From Archivesica marissinica (taxonomy: Eukaryota > Mollusca > Bivalvia > Venerida > Vesicomyidae): a stretch of DNA of 64,000 nucleotides. This document shows positions 24,319-35,587 of the stretch, in pieces. How positions within the stretch are numbered: position 1 is the stretch's first letter; each line of letters begins with the position of its first letter. The translations under genes and the position numbers were made by a program. The DNA lies in assembly GCA_014843695.1 (NCBI GenBank), contig CM026398.1:48883579-48947578 (forward strand), read 5' to 3'. The notes below the pieces were generated by a model. That model worked only from the letters and a program-made list of their open reading frames with translations, was not told the DNA's origin and ran no database searches.

Positions 24319-24350
24319 TGTAATATATATATATATATATATATATATGT
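24319..24350. repeat. (AT)n microsatellite
   Basis: Uninterrupted TATATA run of about 30 bp. Confidence 0.95.
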
Positions 24351-24484
24351 AAAATGAATCGAGCAATATGATTAAACTAAACAGAATACTTGCTAATATT
24401 TAAGCAACAACAACAACAGGCCACTGAAACAATAGTTATAATGTGATGTTGTATGTGTCATTTTTCTGAATATTTGATTAAAAT

Positions 24485-24905
24485 CAATGATCTGCAAATC
24501 AATTATCTCAATATTATATGAAGCCCTCTGCAAATCATTTATCTCAATATTATATGAAGCCCTCTGCAAATCATTTATCTCAATATTATATGAAGCCCTC
24601 TGCAAATCAATTACCACATGACAATATCTAAAGAAACCAGCTGCAAATCATTTACATCAATATTTAAAGAAACCAGCTGCAAATCATTTACCTCAATATT
24701 TTATGAAACCAGCTGCAAATCATTTACATCAATATTTTACGAAACCAGCTGCACATTATTTACCACATGACAATATCTAAAGAAACCAGCTGCAAATCAT
24801 TTACATCAATATTTAAAGAAACCAGCTGCAAATCATTTACATCAATATTTAAAGAAACCAGCTGCAAATCTTTTTCCTCAATATTTAATGAAACTACAGT
24901 GTTAG
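24485..24905. repeat. Tandem repeats of about 36 bp
   Basis: Two sub-types: CTGCAAATCATTTATCTC + AATATTATATGAAGCC, then CTGCAAATCATTTACATC + AATATTTAAAGAAACCAG. Confidence 0.9.
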
Positions 24906-25112
24906 CTGTAAATCATTTACATATCATGAATACAACAATGTGTTGAGTGACTGTTTTATTGTTTAGGATTACTTTGCATTTGAGATAAATTGCTAATTAG
25001 TTAATTCAGATTACATTATATAAGCTAGAATAAATGTTGATATTATTTCTCAAATCTTTTGTGTCAATAAAGTTATTACAGATTGCAAGTATATATATTA
25101 GCCTAATTTGAT

Positions 25113-25352
25113 CGGCTGTCCGATTAGCACAGTGGCTAGTGTGCTCGCTTCTCACCAATGCAAACCGGGTTCGATCCTCGGTCCAGGAAGTATGTGAGAT
25201 AGTACGGTGGTCGCCAGATCGGACAGGTGGGATTTCTCCAGGTACTACGGTTTCCTCACACGCAAATGACCACATATACGCTTTCATCCGCGCCAACGAG
25301 AGTGATTAATATAAGTTGTTAAAACTTGCTTCGCAATCGTTGTAAAATAAAT
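25113..25352 (+). mobile_element. SINE family G, full-length
   Basis: Box A TAGCACAGTGG (25125-25135) and box B GTTCGATCC (25169-25177), then GATCGGACAGGTGGG, CATCCGCGCCAACGAGAG, tail AAACTTGCTTCGCAATCG and AAATAAATAAAG. Confidence 0.9.
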
Positions 25353-25473
25353 AAAGTATATACAAAAACAAAAAAAAGTATTTATAATATGTACGATTGA
25401 GAAGAAAGCAACCTGCCAGCTATTATTGGTGGAGGTAATCACACAATGTTAGGTCACTTCATACGGTCATTAT

Positions 25474-25610
25474 TGGAAGTCGTGATAGCGCAGTGGATGC
25501 GCGTTCGCTTCAGGTGCGAAAGGTCCGGAGTTCGAGCCCCGCTGGAGCCGTTACGATTGTGCCCTTAGGCAAGGCATTTATATTCCACGTTGCCTCTTCT
25601 CTCTCATAAT
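25474..25610 (+). mobile_element. SINE family F, 5' part
   Basis: The best-preserved head: box A TAGCGCAGTGG (25486-25496) and box B GTTCGAGCC (25530-25538). Then GATTGTGCCCTTAGGCAAGG and TTGCCTCTTCTCTC. The tail is missing. Confidence 0.9.
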
Positions 25611-25782
25611 TTGACCAAATGGTAAATGAATCTGTATTTGCGTCAGCACAGTACTTGACATCTACTTAATATACTTGACCTGTTCTTCAAGGAGCTTTGA
25701 ACAATGCCCATTGTATGTCAGCCAAGTGGGGTGTGCTTGGTGGACGGGTATATACCAGTTGTACATACAAGGTGGCATGCAT

Positions 25783-26946
25783 CACAAATACAGCATTACA
25801 CTCTGCATTACTTATACATCACCAATACAGCATTACACTCTGCATTACTTATACATCACCAATACAGCATTACACTCTGCATTACTTATACATCACCAAT
25901 ACAGCATTACTTATACACCACCAATACAACATTACACTCTGCATTACTTATACATCACCAATACATCATTGCTTATACATCACCAATACAACATTACTTA
26001 TACATCACCAATACAGCATTACACTCTGCATTACTTATATATCACCAATACAACATTACTTATACATCACCAATACAGCATTACTTATACATCACCAATA
26101 CAGCATTACACTCTGCATTACTTATACATCACCAATACAGCATTACACTCTGCATTACTTATACATCACCAATACAACATTACACTCTGCATTACTTATA
26201 CATCACCAATACAGCATTACACTCTGCATTACTTATACATCACCAATACATCATTGCTTATACATCACCAATACAGCATTACACTCTGCATTACTTATAT
26301 ATCACCAATACAACATTACTTATACATCACCAATACAACATTACTTATAAATCACCAATACAGCATTACACTCTGCATTACTTATACATCACCAATACAG
26401 CATTACACTCTGCATTACTTATACATCACCAATACAGCATTACTTATACATCACCAATACAACATTACACTCTGCATTACTTATACATCACCAATACAGC
26501 ATTACACTCTGCATTACTTATACATCACCAATACAGCATTACACTCTGCATTACTTATACATCACCAATACAGCATTACACTCTGCATTACTTAAACATC
26601 ACCAATACAGCATTACTTATACATCACCAATACAACATTACACTCTGCATTACTTATACATCACCAATACAGCATTACACTCTGCATTACTTATACATCA
26701 CCAATACAGCATTACACTCTGCATTACTTATACATCACCAATACAGCATTACACTCTGCATTACTTATACATCACCAATACAGCATTACACTCTGCATTA
26801 CTTATACATCACCAATACAGCATTACACTCTGCATTACTTATACATCATCAATACATTACTTATACATCACCAATATAGCATTACACTCTGCATTACTTA
26901 TACACCACCAATACAGCATTACACTCTGCATTACTTATACATCACT
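25783..26946. repeat. Tandem array, 37-bp unit with short variants
   Basis: About 35 copies of TACAGCATTACACTCTGC + ATTACTTATACATCACCAA. Some lack the CACTCTGCATTA part. All three forward frames stay open, the longest at 391 codons. Confidence 0.97.
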
Positions 26947-27169
26947 GGGTGAGAAAGTTAGAAACAGTTAAAGAGGAAGCCATTAACCGTGTTCCATCAA
27001 TCATTATTATCCAGGAAACAGGCCATAGCTAGAAGAGATAAACTTAATTTATTGGAGATTTTTAAATTTAAATGTAATTGTCAGTATCTATTAGATTATT
27101 TCACAAGAAGTATTTATAGCATAGTGTATCTGGAATACAATTGCAAGGGGTTATATAACCATGTACCGG

Positions 27170-27848
27170 TATACAGTCAAACCTGTGTTAGTGGTCATCT
27201 CTATATATACAGTCAAACCTGTGTTAGTGGTCATCTCTATATATACAGTCAAACCTGTGTTAGTGGTCATCTCTATATATACAGTCAAACCTGTGTTAGT
27301 GGTCATCTCTATATATACAGTCAAACCTGTGTTAGTGGTCATCTCTATATATACAGTCAAACCTGTGTTAGTGGTCATCTCTATATATACAGTCAAACCT
27401 GTGTTAGTGGTCATCTCTATATACAGTCAAACCTGTGTTAGTGGTCATCTCTATATATACAGTCAAACCTGTGTTAGTGGTCATCTCTATATATACAGTC
27501 AAACCTGTGTTAGTGGTCATCTCTATATATACAGTCAAACCTGTGTTAGTGGTCATCTCTATATACAGTCAAACCTGTGTTAGTGGTCATCTCTATATAT
27601 ACAGTCAAACCTGTATTAGTGGTCATCTCTATATATACAGTCAAACCTGTGTTAGTGGTCATCTCTATATATACAGTCAAACCTGTGTTAGTGGTCATCT
27701 CTATATACAGTCAAACCTGTGTTAGTGGTCATCTCTATATATACAGTCAAACCTGTATTAGTGGTCATCTCTATATATACAGTCAAACCTGTGTTAGTGG
27801 TCATCTCTATATATACAGTCAAACCTGTGTTAGTGGTCATCTCTATTA
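27170..27848. repeat. Tandem array, 36/34-bp unit derived from the end of MITE E
   Basis: About 19 copies of TATACAGTCAAACCTGTG + TTAGTGGTCATCTCTATA. This is the terminal sequence of family E, and the array runs straight into a whole E element. Three 36-bp units plus one 34-bp unit make a 142-bp super-unit. Confidence 0.95.
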
Positions 27849-28231
27849 AGCAGCCAACCTGTATTAAGCAGCCAGTTTCTAGATTCATAATTTGTTGTTT
27901 TATTATATATTTGACCTCTATTAAGCAGCCACCTGTGCTAAGCAGCCACTTTCTGTGATTCCCTTGGCTGGCTGCTTAACCCTTTCCCTCATAGAAGCAC
28001 CTCTTGACGCCATTACCAATACGACATACATTGACAAGGTAGTAGCCAAACTAATGTTCATAATAAAGGCCAGAATCTCATGTAGTCTCAGTAATATCTA
28101 TGGAGGTGGGATAGATATGGTGACTACTTATCCACTGCATGATAGCTAAATGGCTGTCATTTGTATGGAGATATAATAGTATATTACCCTAAATCTCTAT
28201 GAAGGAAAGGGTTAAGGCAGGTTTGACTGCA
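27814..28231 (-). mobile_element. TA-type MITE, family E, interrupted by family D
   Basis: From CAGTCAAACCTGTG at 27816 through TTAAGCAGCC motifs to GGCTGGCTGCTTAA. It is then interrupted at 27976-28215, and finishes GGCAGGTTTGACTG. Confidence 0.9.
27976..28215 (+). mobile_element. TTAA-flanked MITE, family D, inserted in E
   Basis: TTAACCCTTTCCCTCATAGA ... TATGAAGGAAAGGGTTAA, 240 bp. The TTAA at both ends equals the single TTAA present at this point in uninterrupted E copies, so it is a clean target duplication. Confidence 0.92.
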
Positions 28232-28599
28232 TCTGCATTTTGAATTCTGATCTAATAACATTATATTAAAACAAATTCATGCAAGGGGTCATATGAACGT
28301 CGCCTTTCGACTACCATAAATGACGCCATAAGAGACATCATACATTACGTCACTGACAACTTGAGTCCAAAAACATTCACGTTCACAGCATATCAACATG
28401 TATCGACCAGACGTGCAAAACAGTGCGATATAAATAGAGAATAGAGAATATTAGGTTAATGTCTTATAAATTTTAATTTATTAGGCGAGATGGAGAAAAT
28501 ATACAAGGCTGTATACATATCTTTATTACCTCCACAATGGGAGAGCATCGTAATTATGTTATGATGTCACGAAAGGTTTATTAGGCACTGACTAACTGA
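28232..28599. other. Single-copy DNA upstream of the candidate first exon
   Basis: Contains TTACGTCA (28345-28352), which resembles a CRE site, and TGACGCCA nearby. Function unproven. Confidence 0.3.
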
Positions 28600-28728
28600 C
28601 TCTGGAGTGGGTCTCTGTCTGTATCATTGCACTATCCTCCAACAATCTAAAATGACTAATCTCTTCAGGAGGCGTCGCTCATATGGGCAACCGGTAGCGA
28701 CGATAAATAAACATAAAACACACACATT
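28600..28728 (+). mobile_element. SINE family H, 5'-truncated
   Basis: GGAGTGGGTCTCTGTCTG, CAGGAGGCGTCGCTCATATG, GCGACGATAAATAAAC. The head is absent. Confidence 0.85.
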
Positions 28729-28818
28729 CGAATAATCGTAATGCTGATTAAGAAACCATTTATCCCTGTATCTATATTTATGTCAATGTACCTCAGTAAA
28801 CAGTGATTGTTTAATTTT

Positions 28819-28988
28819 CTTAACATGAAGTGTTTACAGAAACGTCCACCACAAAGAACTATAAATAGATTACAATGACTCGTTGATCAGCTGCCACCAA
28901 TTTTATTAACGTGAAGTTCAGAGAAACGTCCACCACAAAAGAACTATAAATAGATTACCATGACTCGTTGATCAGCTGCAACCAATTT
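28819..28988 (+). promoter_or_regulatory. Duplicated 86-bp module with two TATA-like motifs, possible promoter
   Basis: Two direct copies (28819-28903 and 28905-28988) differ at only a few positions. Each contains AACGTCCACCACAAA, then the TATA-like CTATAAATAG (28859 and 28944), then TGACTCGTTGATCAGCTG. TGACTC is a partial AP-1-like site and GATCAGCTG contains an E-box-like CAGCTG. The second TATA lies 178 bp before the candidate start codon at 29122. No transcription start can be proven from sequence, and a simple duplication without function is possible. Confidence 0.3.
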
Positions 28989-29121
28989 GCAGTATTACTA
29001 GCATCGTTACTCATTGATCGACCCTCACTGATAGTTTGTGTATGTCTCATTCAGTGTGTTGATGGTGTTACAAGCTATAGGGAAAATACAAATCATGGAT
29101 TTAAACTAGTGGAGATGCAGT

Positions 29122-29182
29122 ATGATGGATTCTATTCTTAAATCTAATAAATCCGAGTCGAGGAAGAAGAATAGATACATCG
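29122..29182 (+). CDS. Candidate alternative first coding exon of the srGAP homologue
   Basis: A short open segment opens with two adjacent ATGs (29122 and 29125) after an in-frame TAG at 29107. The second ATG has A at -3 and G at +4, a good initiation context. It reads (M)MDSILKSNKSESRKKNRYI plus one base, then a GTAAAT donor at 29183. That phase is exactly what the exon at 41721 needs: G + AT gives D, so the joined junction would read KNRYI-D-IRQQL. The peptide is basic, as expected next to an F-BAR membrane-binding face, but it does not resemble the usual vertebrate srGAP start, so homology does not support it. It lies in one of the few repeat-free stretches, about 170 bp downstream of a TATA-like motif. 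Chance agreement of phase is 1 in 3. It would imply a 12.5-kb first intron. This is inference, not recognition. Confidence 0.35.
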
Positions 29183-29599
29183 GTAAATTATTTTAATTGT
29201 TTACATTACAATTTAAAGTACGATTGATTTTTTAATGATTTACGGTATGTAGTAGGTCTATCCAGTATCGACTAATAGTTCATGCTTACCCCCTTAGGCA
29301 GTGTTATAGTGTACATGTTGGTTTAAATTCAATTTTTTCACAGATACCTAGTCTGTTTGAAGATTGTGTATTGAAGCTAGGTCAAAGTCATTTATAATGA
29401 TAATGAATTTGATGCTTATTACAGTGGGTGCTTCATTTCATTCCACTTGATAATTTCTTCGTTCAATACTTGTATTGGCACAACACAGTTATTCATACAT
29501 TTGCAACTCCAATTCATATGATCAATAAATACTTTCACATAAATCGACCAATCATTTCTGACCTGACTCCCTAAGGACTGGGCAGTCACCAGGACTTAT

Positions 29600-30362
29600 A
29601 TTATCAGTATACCATCCCCTTAGGCTTAGAGCTGGGCAGTCATCAGGGTCATTACAAGCCCCTTAGAGCTGGGCAGTCACCAGGACCATTACCAGCATAC
29701 ACTCCCCTTAGAGCTGGGCAGTCACCGGGACCATTACCAGCATACACTCCCCTTAGAGCTGGGCAGTCACCGGGACCATTACCAGCATACACTCCCCTTA
29801 GAGCTGGGCAGTCACCGGCACCATTACTAGCATACACTCCCCTTAGAGCTGGGCAGTCACCGGCACCATTACCAGCATACACTCCCCTTAGAGCTGGGCA
29901 GTCACCGGCACCATTACCAGCATACACTCCCCTTAGAGCTGGGCAGTCACCGGGACCATTACCAGCATACACTCCCCTTAGAGCTGGGCAGTCACCGGCA
30001 CCATTACCAGCATACACTCCCCTTAGAGCTGGGCAGTCACCGGGACCATTACCAGCATACACTCCCCTTAGAGCTGGGCAGTCACCGGCACCATTACCAG
30101 TATACACTCCCCTTAGAGCTGGGTAGTCACCGGCACCATTACCAGCATACACTCCCCTTAGAGCTGGGCAGTCACCAGGACCATTACCTGCATACACTCC
30201 CCTTAGAGCTGGGCAGTCACCGGCACCATTACCAGCATACACTCCCCTTAGAGTTGGGCAGTCACCAGGACCATTACCAGCATACACTCCCCTTCTAGCT
30301 GAGCAGTCACTGCATGGGGTCATAACCAGCATACACTCCGCTTAGAGCTGGGCAGTCACCTA
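29600..30362. repeat. Tandem array, 45-bp unit
   Basis: About 16 copies of CTCCCCTTAGAGCTGGGCAG, TCACCGGCACCATTACCAG, CATACA. The unit is 15 codons long, so a 226-codon minus-strand frame appears. Confidence 0.96.
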
Positions 30363-30431
30363 CCCCTAAGGGCTTTACCAACGTACCTTTAGGGCTCTGC
30401 TGAGATAAGATTTAATTTCGCCCACACTTTC

Positions 30432-30680
30432 CCGGCACATGGCTGAGTGGCTCACAATCATTGCCGTTTAAGCCGCTTGCCCTTCATCACTGTAGGTTCA
30501 AATCACACCAGGAGTGTTGAATTCATTCATGAGCGGACACTATCCAGCTGTCCAGCTGAAGCTCAGTGGTTCAACCAGTGCGACTCCAGTGCCTTGAAAT
30601 TCTGCCCGAAGGGGCACATGCATTCTCCCTCCACCATTGAACATAATGATAACCCGAGTTGGTAAAAGGATTGAAATCTC
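30432..30680 (+). mobile_element. SINE-like element, family J
   Basis: tRNA-like head: box A TGGCTGAGTGG (30440-30450) and box B GTTCAAATC (30496-30504), then ACTATCCAGCTG shared with 49975-50215. Confidence 0.55.
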
Positions 30681-31324
30681 AGCCATGTGGGAAGGAGGTA
30701 GGTTTAACATAATCCACTGGCATTAGATAAAGAAAACTGGGTTAAAGAATAACGTAGTCTTGTATATTTAGTTGTAGTCTGTCGCCATTATTACACATTT
30801 AGAGTGCCTCTCACTTGTAAAGTGCTGGCGAGTGTACCATTGATTACTCATCTCTACAACTGCAGCAAGCATGCCCCTGTTGTTAGATGCTCAGCTTTTG
30901 TTTGATACGAGATGTGATATGCCATCCAAATAATCAACCATAATTCTTAAATCAATAAAATTTCCATCTGAACAATATTTAGTACTGAATGGAAGCATTG
31001 AAAGCTTTTAATAGTTTGTGTAGCCGCTGCTGCAATATGGGACTAGCTGTTTGGGTCACTCACATCTGTCAGACAATCTACAAACCTGATCATTTGTTAA
31101 ACATATGCTGCAGGACCAGCTTGAGGACAAATAAACATATGATGCTGGGCCAGGACACAAAACCACATACCACGGAGCCATTGCCCGAGGTTATACCACT
31201 TTTCTCAGATCTCAAACTCGAGCTCAAATGATTTGATTGGTTGATTCTGAGGTTTAATGCCAGCTGAACCAATCAGAAGCTTGAGACTGAGTTTGAGATA
31301 GGAGAACATTTTTATAATCTCGAG
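30681..31324. other. Single-copy DNA
   Basis: Short frames without motif. The TGGGCCAGGACACAAAACC at 31146 looks like an outlying seed of the array that follows. Confidence 0.4.
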
Positions 31325-31855
31325 GCCAGGGCACATAAGCACATCCTAATGGGCTGGGACACAAAACCTCATCCAACAGAGCCAGGACACAGACACACAT
31401 CCTGCTTGGCCAGGACACAGAAACACACCCTCCTGGGCTGGGACACAAAACCACATCCCACAGAGCCAGGACACAATACCACATCCCACAGAGCCAGGAC
31501 ACATAAACACATCCTCCTGGGCCGAGACACAAAACCACATCCCACATAGCCAGGGCACATAAACACATCCTCCTGGGCTGGGACACAAAACCACATCCCA
31601 CAGAGCCAGGGCACATAAACACATCCTACTGGGCTAAGGCACAAAACCACATCCCACAGAGCCAGGACACAATACCACATCCCACAGAGCCAGGACACAT
31701 AAACACATCCTCCTGGGCTGGGGCCCAAAACCACATCCCACAGAGCCAGGGCACAAAACCACATCCCACAGAGCCAGGACACAATACCACATCCCACAGA
31801 GCCAGGGCACAGAAACACATCCTCCTGGGCTTCTTCATGTCCAGAACATAAAACA
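31325..31855. repeat. Irregular tandem repeats, CAGAGCCAGGACACA core
   Basis: Variable units built from CACATCCCACAGAGCC, AGGACACATAAACACATCC and TCCTGGGCTGGGACAC. Open minus-strand frames are by-products. Confidence 0.92.
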
Positions 31856-31867
31856 AATCCCAGAAGG

Positions 31868-32795
31868 TCAGGACACGGGACACGGTAGAGGAATGCGGGG
31901 GAGAGAGTACGGGACATGGTAGAGGAATGCGGGGGGAGAGAGTACGGGACATGGTAGAGGAATGCGGGGGGAGAGAGTACGGGACACGGTAGAGGAATGC
32001 GGGGGGAGAGAGTACGGGACATGGTAGAGGAATGCGGGGGGAGAGAGTACGGGACACGGTAGAGGAATGCGGGGGGAGAGAGTATGGGACATGGTAGAGG
32101 AATGTGGGGGGAGAGAGTACGGGACATGGTAGAGGAATGCGGGGGAAGAGAGTACGGGACATGGTAGAGGAATGCGGGGGGAGCGAGTACGGGACATGGT
32201 AGAGGAATGCGGGGGAGAGAGTACGGGACACGGTAGAGGAATGCTGGGGGAGAGAGTACGGGACATGGTAGAGGAATGCTGGGGGAGAGAGTACGGGACA
32301 TGGTAGAGGAATGCGGGGGGAGAGAGTATGGGACACGGTAGAGGAATGCGGGGGGAGAGAGTACGGGACATGGTAGAGGAATGCGGGGGGAGAGAGTACG
32401 GGACACGGTACAGGAATGCGGGGGGAGTGAGTACTGGGACACGGTACAGGAATGCTGGGGGAGAGAGTACGGGACACGGTACAGGAATGCGGGGGGAGAG
32501 AGTACGGGACATGGTAGATGAATGCGGGGGGAGAGAGTACGGGACATGGTAGAGGAATGCGGGGGGAGAGAGTACCGGGACACGGTACAGGAATGTGGGG
32601 GGAGAGAGTACTGGGACACGGTACAGGAATGCAGGGGGAGAGAGTACGGGACATGGTAGAGGAATGCGGGGGGAGAGAGTACGGGACATGGTAGAGGAAT
32701 GCGGGGGGAGAGAGTACCGGGACACGGTGCAGGAATGCGGGGGGAGAGAGTACTGGGATACGGTACAGGAATGCAGGGGGAGAGAGTACCAGGCT
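31868..32795. repeat. Tandem array, 35-bp unit
   Basis: About 26 copies of GAGAGAGTACGGGACATGG + TAGAGGAATGCGGGGG. Minus-strand frames up to 416 codons are artefacts of a stop-free unit. Confidence 0.97.
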
Positions 32796-33376
32796 GTTAT
32801 TGCTGTACTGATTTCATGTATTTTAGAGTTTGCAGTTTGTGTGCTACTCTTGTAATCTTAATTACCGATAAAAAAGACAAACTTGTATCATATGCAAAGC
32901 TAAATGGGACAGTTCAATAATAATATAGGTCACTTGTTGAGAATACACCATTGTTATGTAAACAGTCAGTCATGGTAACCATTTTATTAGCTATCACTTT
33001 ACATAATGCAATAATTGTTTGCATACAAAAGTCATGAAGGAAGGATGTTTATTACTTACATAATTCCGTGCAAGTTTTCATGATTTTGGCAGAGTGAGTG
33101 TTGAGCTATTTTTGGTGGGTTGACTATAATGTAACAGATGTTGTACGTCTGTATTATCATTCATATCTTGTCCTGCCAGCCTCTTCTCACTAATTCCTTC
33201 AATAAGCTGAAAATAGCGTAGAAAAACAAACACACTGATGAGTCTTGGTGCACAAAAATGGCAAATCAGGTGCCAGAAAAAAAGTGCTAAGGAGATTGGA
33301 AAATCAGAATTCAAATATTACACCATGCTGATCAAGAGGGCATCATGAAAGGAAGTTTCTAAGAAATATTGAGAAC
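32796..33376. other. Single-copy DNA
   Basis: No gene recognised. A short KKDKLVSYAK-encoding stretch near 32868 was considered and rejected as the srGAP start. Confidence 0.4.
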
Positions 33377-33630
33377 GAAGAGATCATTTCGTACTAAGAG
33401 AAAGAACATTGAGGACACAAAGAACATTCCATGCAAAGATATCATTATGTATTATGAGAACATGACATGCAAAGAGATCATTATGTATTAAGAGAACATT
33501 ATGTGCAAAGAGATCATTATGTATTAAGAGACCATTCCGTACAAAGAGATCATTATGTATTAAGAGAACATTCCGTGCAAAGAGATCATTATGTATTAAG
33601 AGAACATTCCGTGCAAAGAGATCATTACAA
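33377..33630. repeat. Tandem repeats, 36-bp unit
   Basis: About 6 copies of CAAAGAGATCATTATGTATT + AAGAGAACATTCCGTG. Confidence 0.92.
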
Positions 33631-34170
33631 CAAGAGCGGGGTTCAACATTGGAGGCAAAGTGTGCGAAAGTGTCACATTTTATTTCCGGCCATATCGTCA
33701 TCACGTTGGTTAGATCAGCAAGGTCGACTTCGCCTAGAAAATGGGTAAAAAAAAAACCAGCGTCAAATTCAATATTTGGACTATAGATAATCTAAACACT
33801 TTAAAAATTATTAGGTTTAATGTACTCTCTTTCAAATGTCTCTTTAATGTGTTACAGTTGAGTGCCAATGATCAGAGAAGCCTATGTTCGTAGATATCAG
33901 GGGTGTAGCTAGACATTTTTACTTTGTATGCCTGACTGATAAATTGAGCACCAAAGGATGTCAATGGTTCATTCCGACACATTTAAATTTACATTCAAAT
34001 TTCGATATTTTCAGAGATATAAAAATAAGAATGTTTATACTGTGCAGCGTGTAAATGATTTTGTGTGCATGCTACATTCAATGATTAATTTTGAATTCAT
34101 CTGCTTTGGATGGGGGAGAGGGTAATTAAAGTCAAAGATTCGGGAAAGTTATAAATATGATAAATATGCT
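33631..34170. other. Single-copy DNA
   Basis: Nothing recognised. Confidence 0.4.
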
Positions 34171-35245
34171 TTAACCCATTCAACCCCAAGTACCATATTT
34201 AGCTGTGTATAGTGCGCTACCGTGTATAGTGCGCACCCACGATCTGGCATGAAAATCGGCGGAAAAACTGAGTTCCGATGTATACTGCGCACGTGAAAAA
34301 CGCAATTTTCCAAGTCAAAATTTAACATTTCTCAAGAATCACTAAAAATTGTGCTCCGTGATTTTTACAACTTATATTAATCACTCGAGATATACCTCAT
34401 CGAGTAACGGTAACGCACTCAGGCACACCTGCTCCAATTTCTCGACACGTTCTCAAACATCTCAACACGTTCTCAAACATGTCAGCAGATGCTCAAACTT
34501 CTCAACACGTGAAGCCTACCTAATTAACTGGGACCCATTGTGAAAGGTTTGTCGAAATTAATTATCGCTACAATCAATTGAAATACTGCAGCCAAAAAAG
34601 TTTTTTTTTTATGCAATGCATTGTACATTGTACGGCGAAGTACGCGAAAAGTACGGGAAATATTACATACGATAAAACCACGTGATGTTATCAAATCGCC
34701 ATTTTTTATGCATTTACTAATTTCAATTAAATTCTTCAAAGTTTGCCAAAATAAACGAAATATATGCTAATTTTGTGGTCTTATTCATTTGATTTATTTA
34801 TATAGACTATCGGCAACTGGTTTTAATAGCTAGTTTATAACGATTGTCGAATGTAACAACTTATAGAATGACTGTGGGCCGTTCGGGTCGAATTTCAGTT
34901 TTTTCATGAAATTTTGGTCCGGAAAAAAATGTCCTGATGTGTGTACTGGTGTATAATGCGCAGTAGATAAAATGGATGAGGATTTCAGTAAGAAATGTGC
35001 GCACTATACACAACTAAATACGGTAACTGACATGGACTGGTGCATGATATTTTTAGACCAATAAATTAATAAGAAAATTACATTTGGACCAGTTCATTTA
35101 TCAAAATGGGTAATTTTTGTATGAAAATAGTAATATTACTGGCAAAAAGTGCAGATCCTGATGAGACGGCTCGTCACGAGCCGGCTCATCTGGATCTACA
35201 CCTTTTGTAAGCCTATTTAGAGGCCTGTGGTGTTGAAAGGGTTAA
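34171..35245 (+). mobile_element. TTAA-flanked MITE, family A, split by element B
   Basis: Left part 34171-34192 (TTAACCCATTCAACCCCAAG + TA), right part 35024-35245 (TAACTGACATGGACTGG ... AAAGGGTTAA). Removing the insert restores the normal family order CAAGTAACTGAC. Confidence 0.92.
34193..35023. mobile_element. 831-bp TA-flanked inverted-repeat element, family B, inserted in A
   Basis: Starts CCATATTTAGCTGTGTATAG + TGCGC and ends GCGCACTATACACAACTAAA + TACGG, which are 25-bp inverted repeats with two mismatches. TA is duplicated at both sides. TGTATAGTGCGCAC recurs just inside the left end, and TGTATAATGCGCAG just inside the right. It has no transposase frame. Tc1/mariner or pogo type is inferred from the TA target. 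Confidence 0.9.
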
Positions 35246-35587
35246 AGAAGTTATCTACACTGACAATTATATGTGGCCCAAAACGTATATTGTCACATGG
35301 TAGGTCTGTTTCAAAAGTGAAGAATTTAATTATTTTGATTGGTTTGAATCAGGAAGATGAGTTTGGCAAATGGCATTACCCTTACTTCTAAGTCTGACTG
35401 TAGATTTAAAGTCAAATGTGTAGGTGAAATGCACGCTTTCCCCTGATTTTCTTCCACTTCTCCCTAAATTGCCTGGAATGGGGAAGTGAGTTGCCCCTAA
35501 ATTTTGGATCTAAGTTGAACCCTGAAAGAGAACATTATGTACATTATGTATTATGTTCTATAACATTACCTACAAAGAGAACATTTG
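35246..35587. other. Single-copy DNA
   Basis: Nothing recognised. Confidence 0.4.

Noticed and set aside
25113..25178. Possible functional tRNA gene from box A and box B
   Set aside because: The head continues into a SINE body and shared tail present in other copies, and no good cloverleaf acceptor stem closes. The same holds for the heads of F, H, I and J.
25675..26879. Frames up to 391 codons rich in T, Y, H and I
   Set aside because: 37-bp array open in all forward frames.
31254..32725. Proline/serine- and cysteine-rich minus-strand frames up to 416 codons
   Set aside because: They span two unrelated tandem arrays (irregular and 35-bp). Three frames are open together.
32864..32920. KKDKLVSYAK-coding stretch resembling the KKDKE motif of the usual srGAP start
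   Set aside because: Followed by a stop without a donor, and its upstream frame is the 35-bp array. The similarity is short and probably chance.
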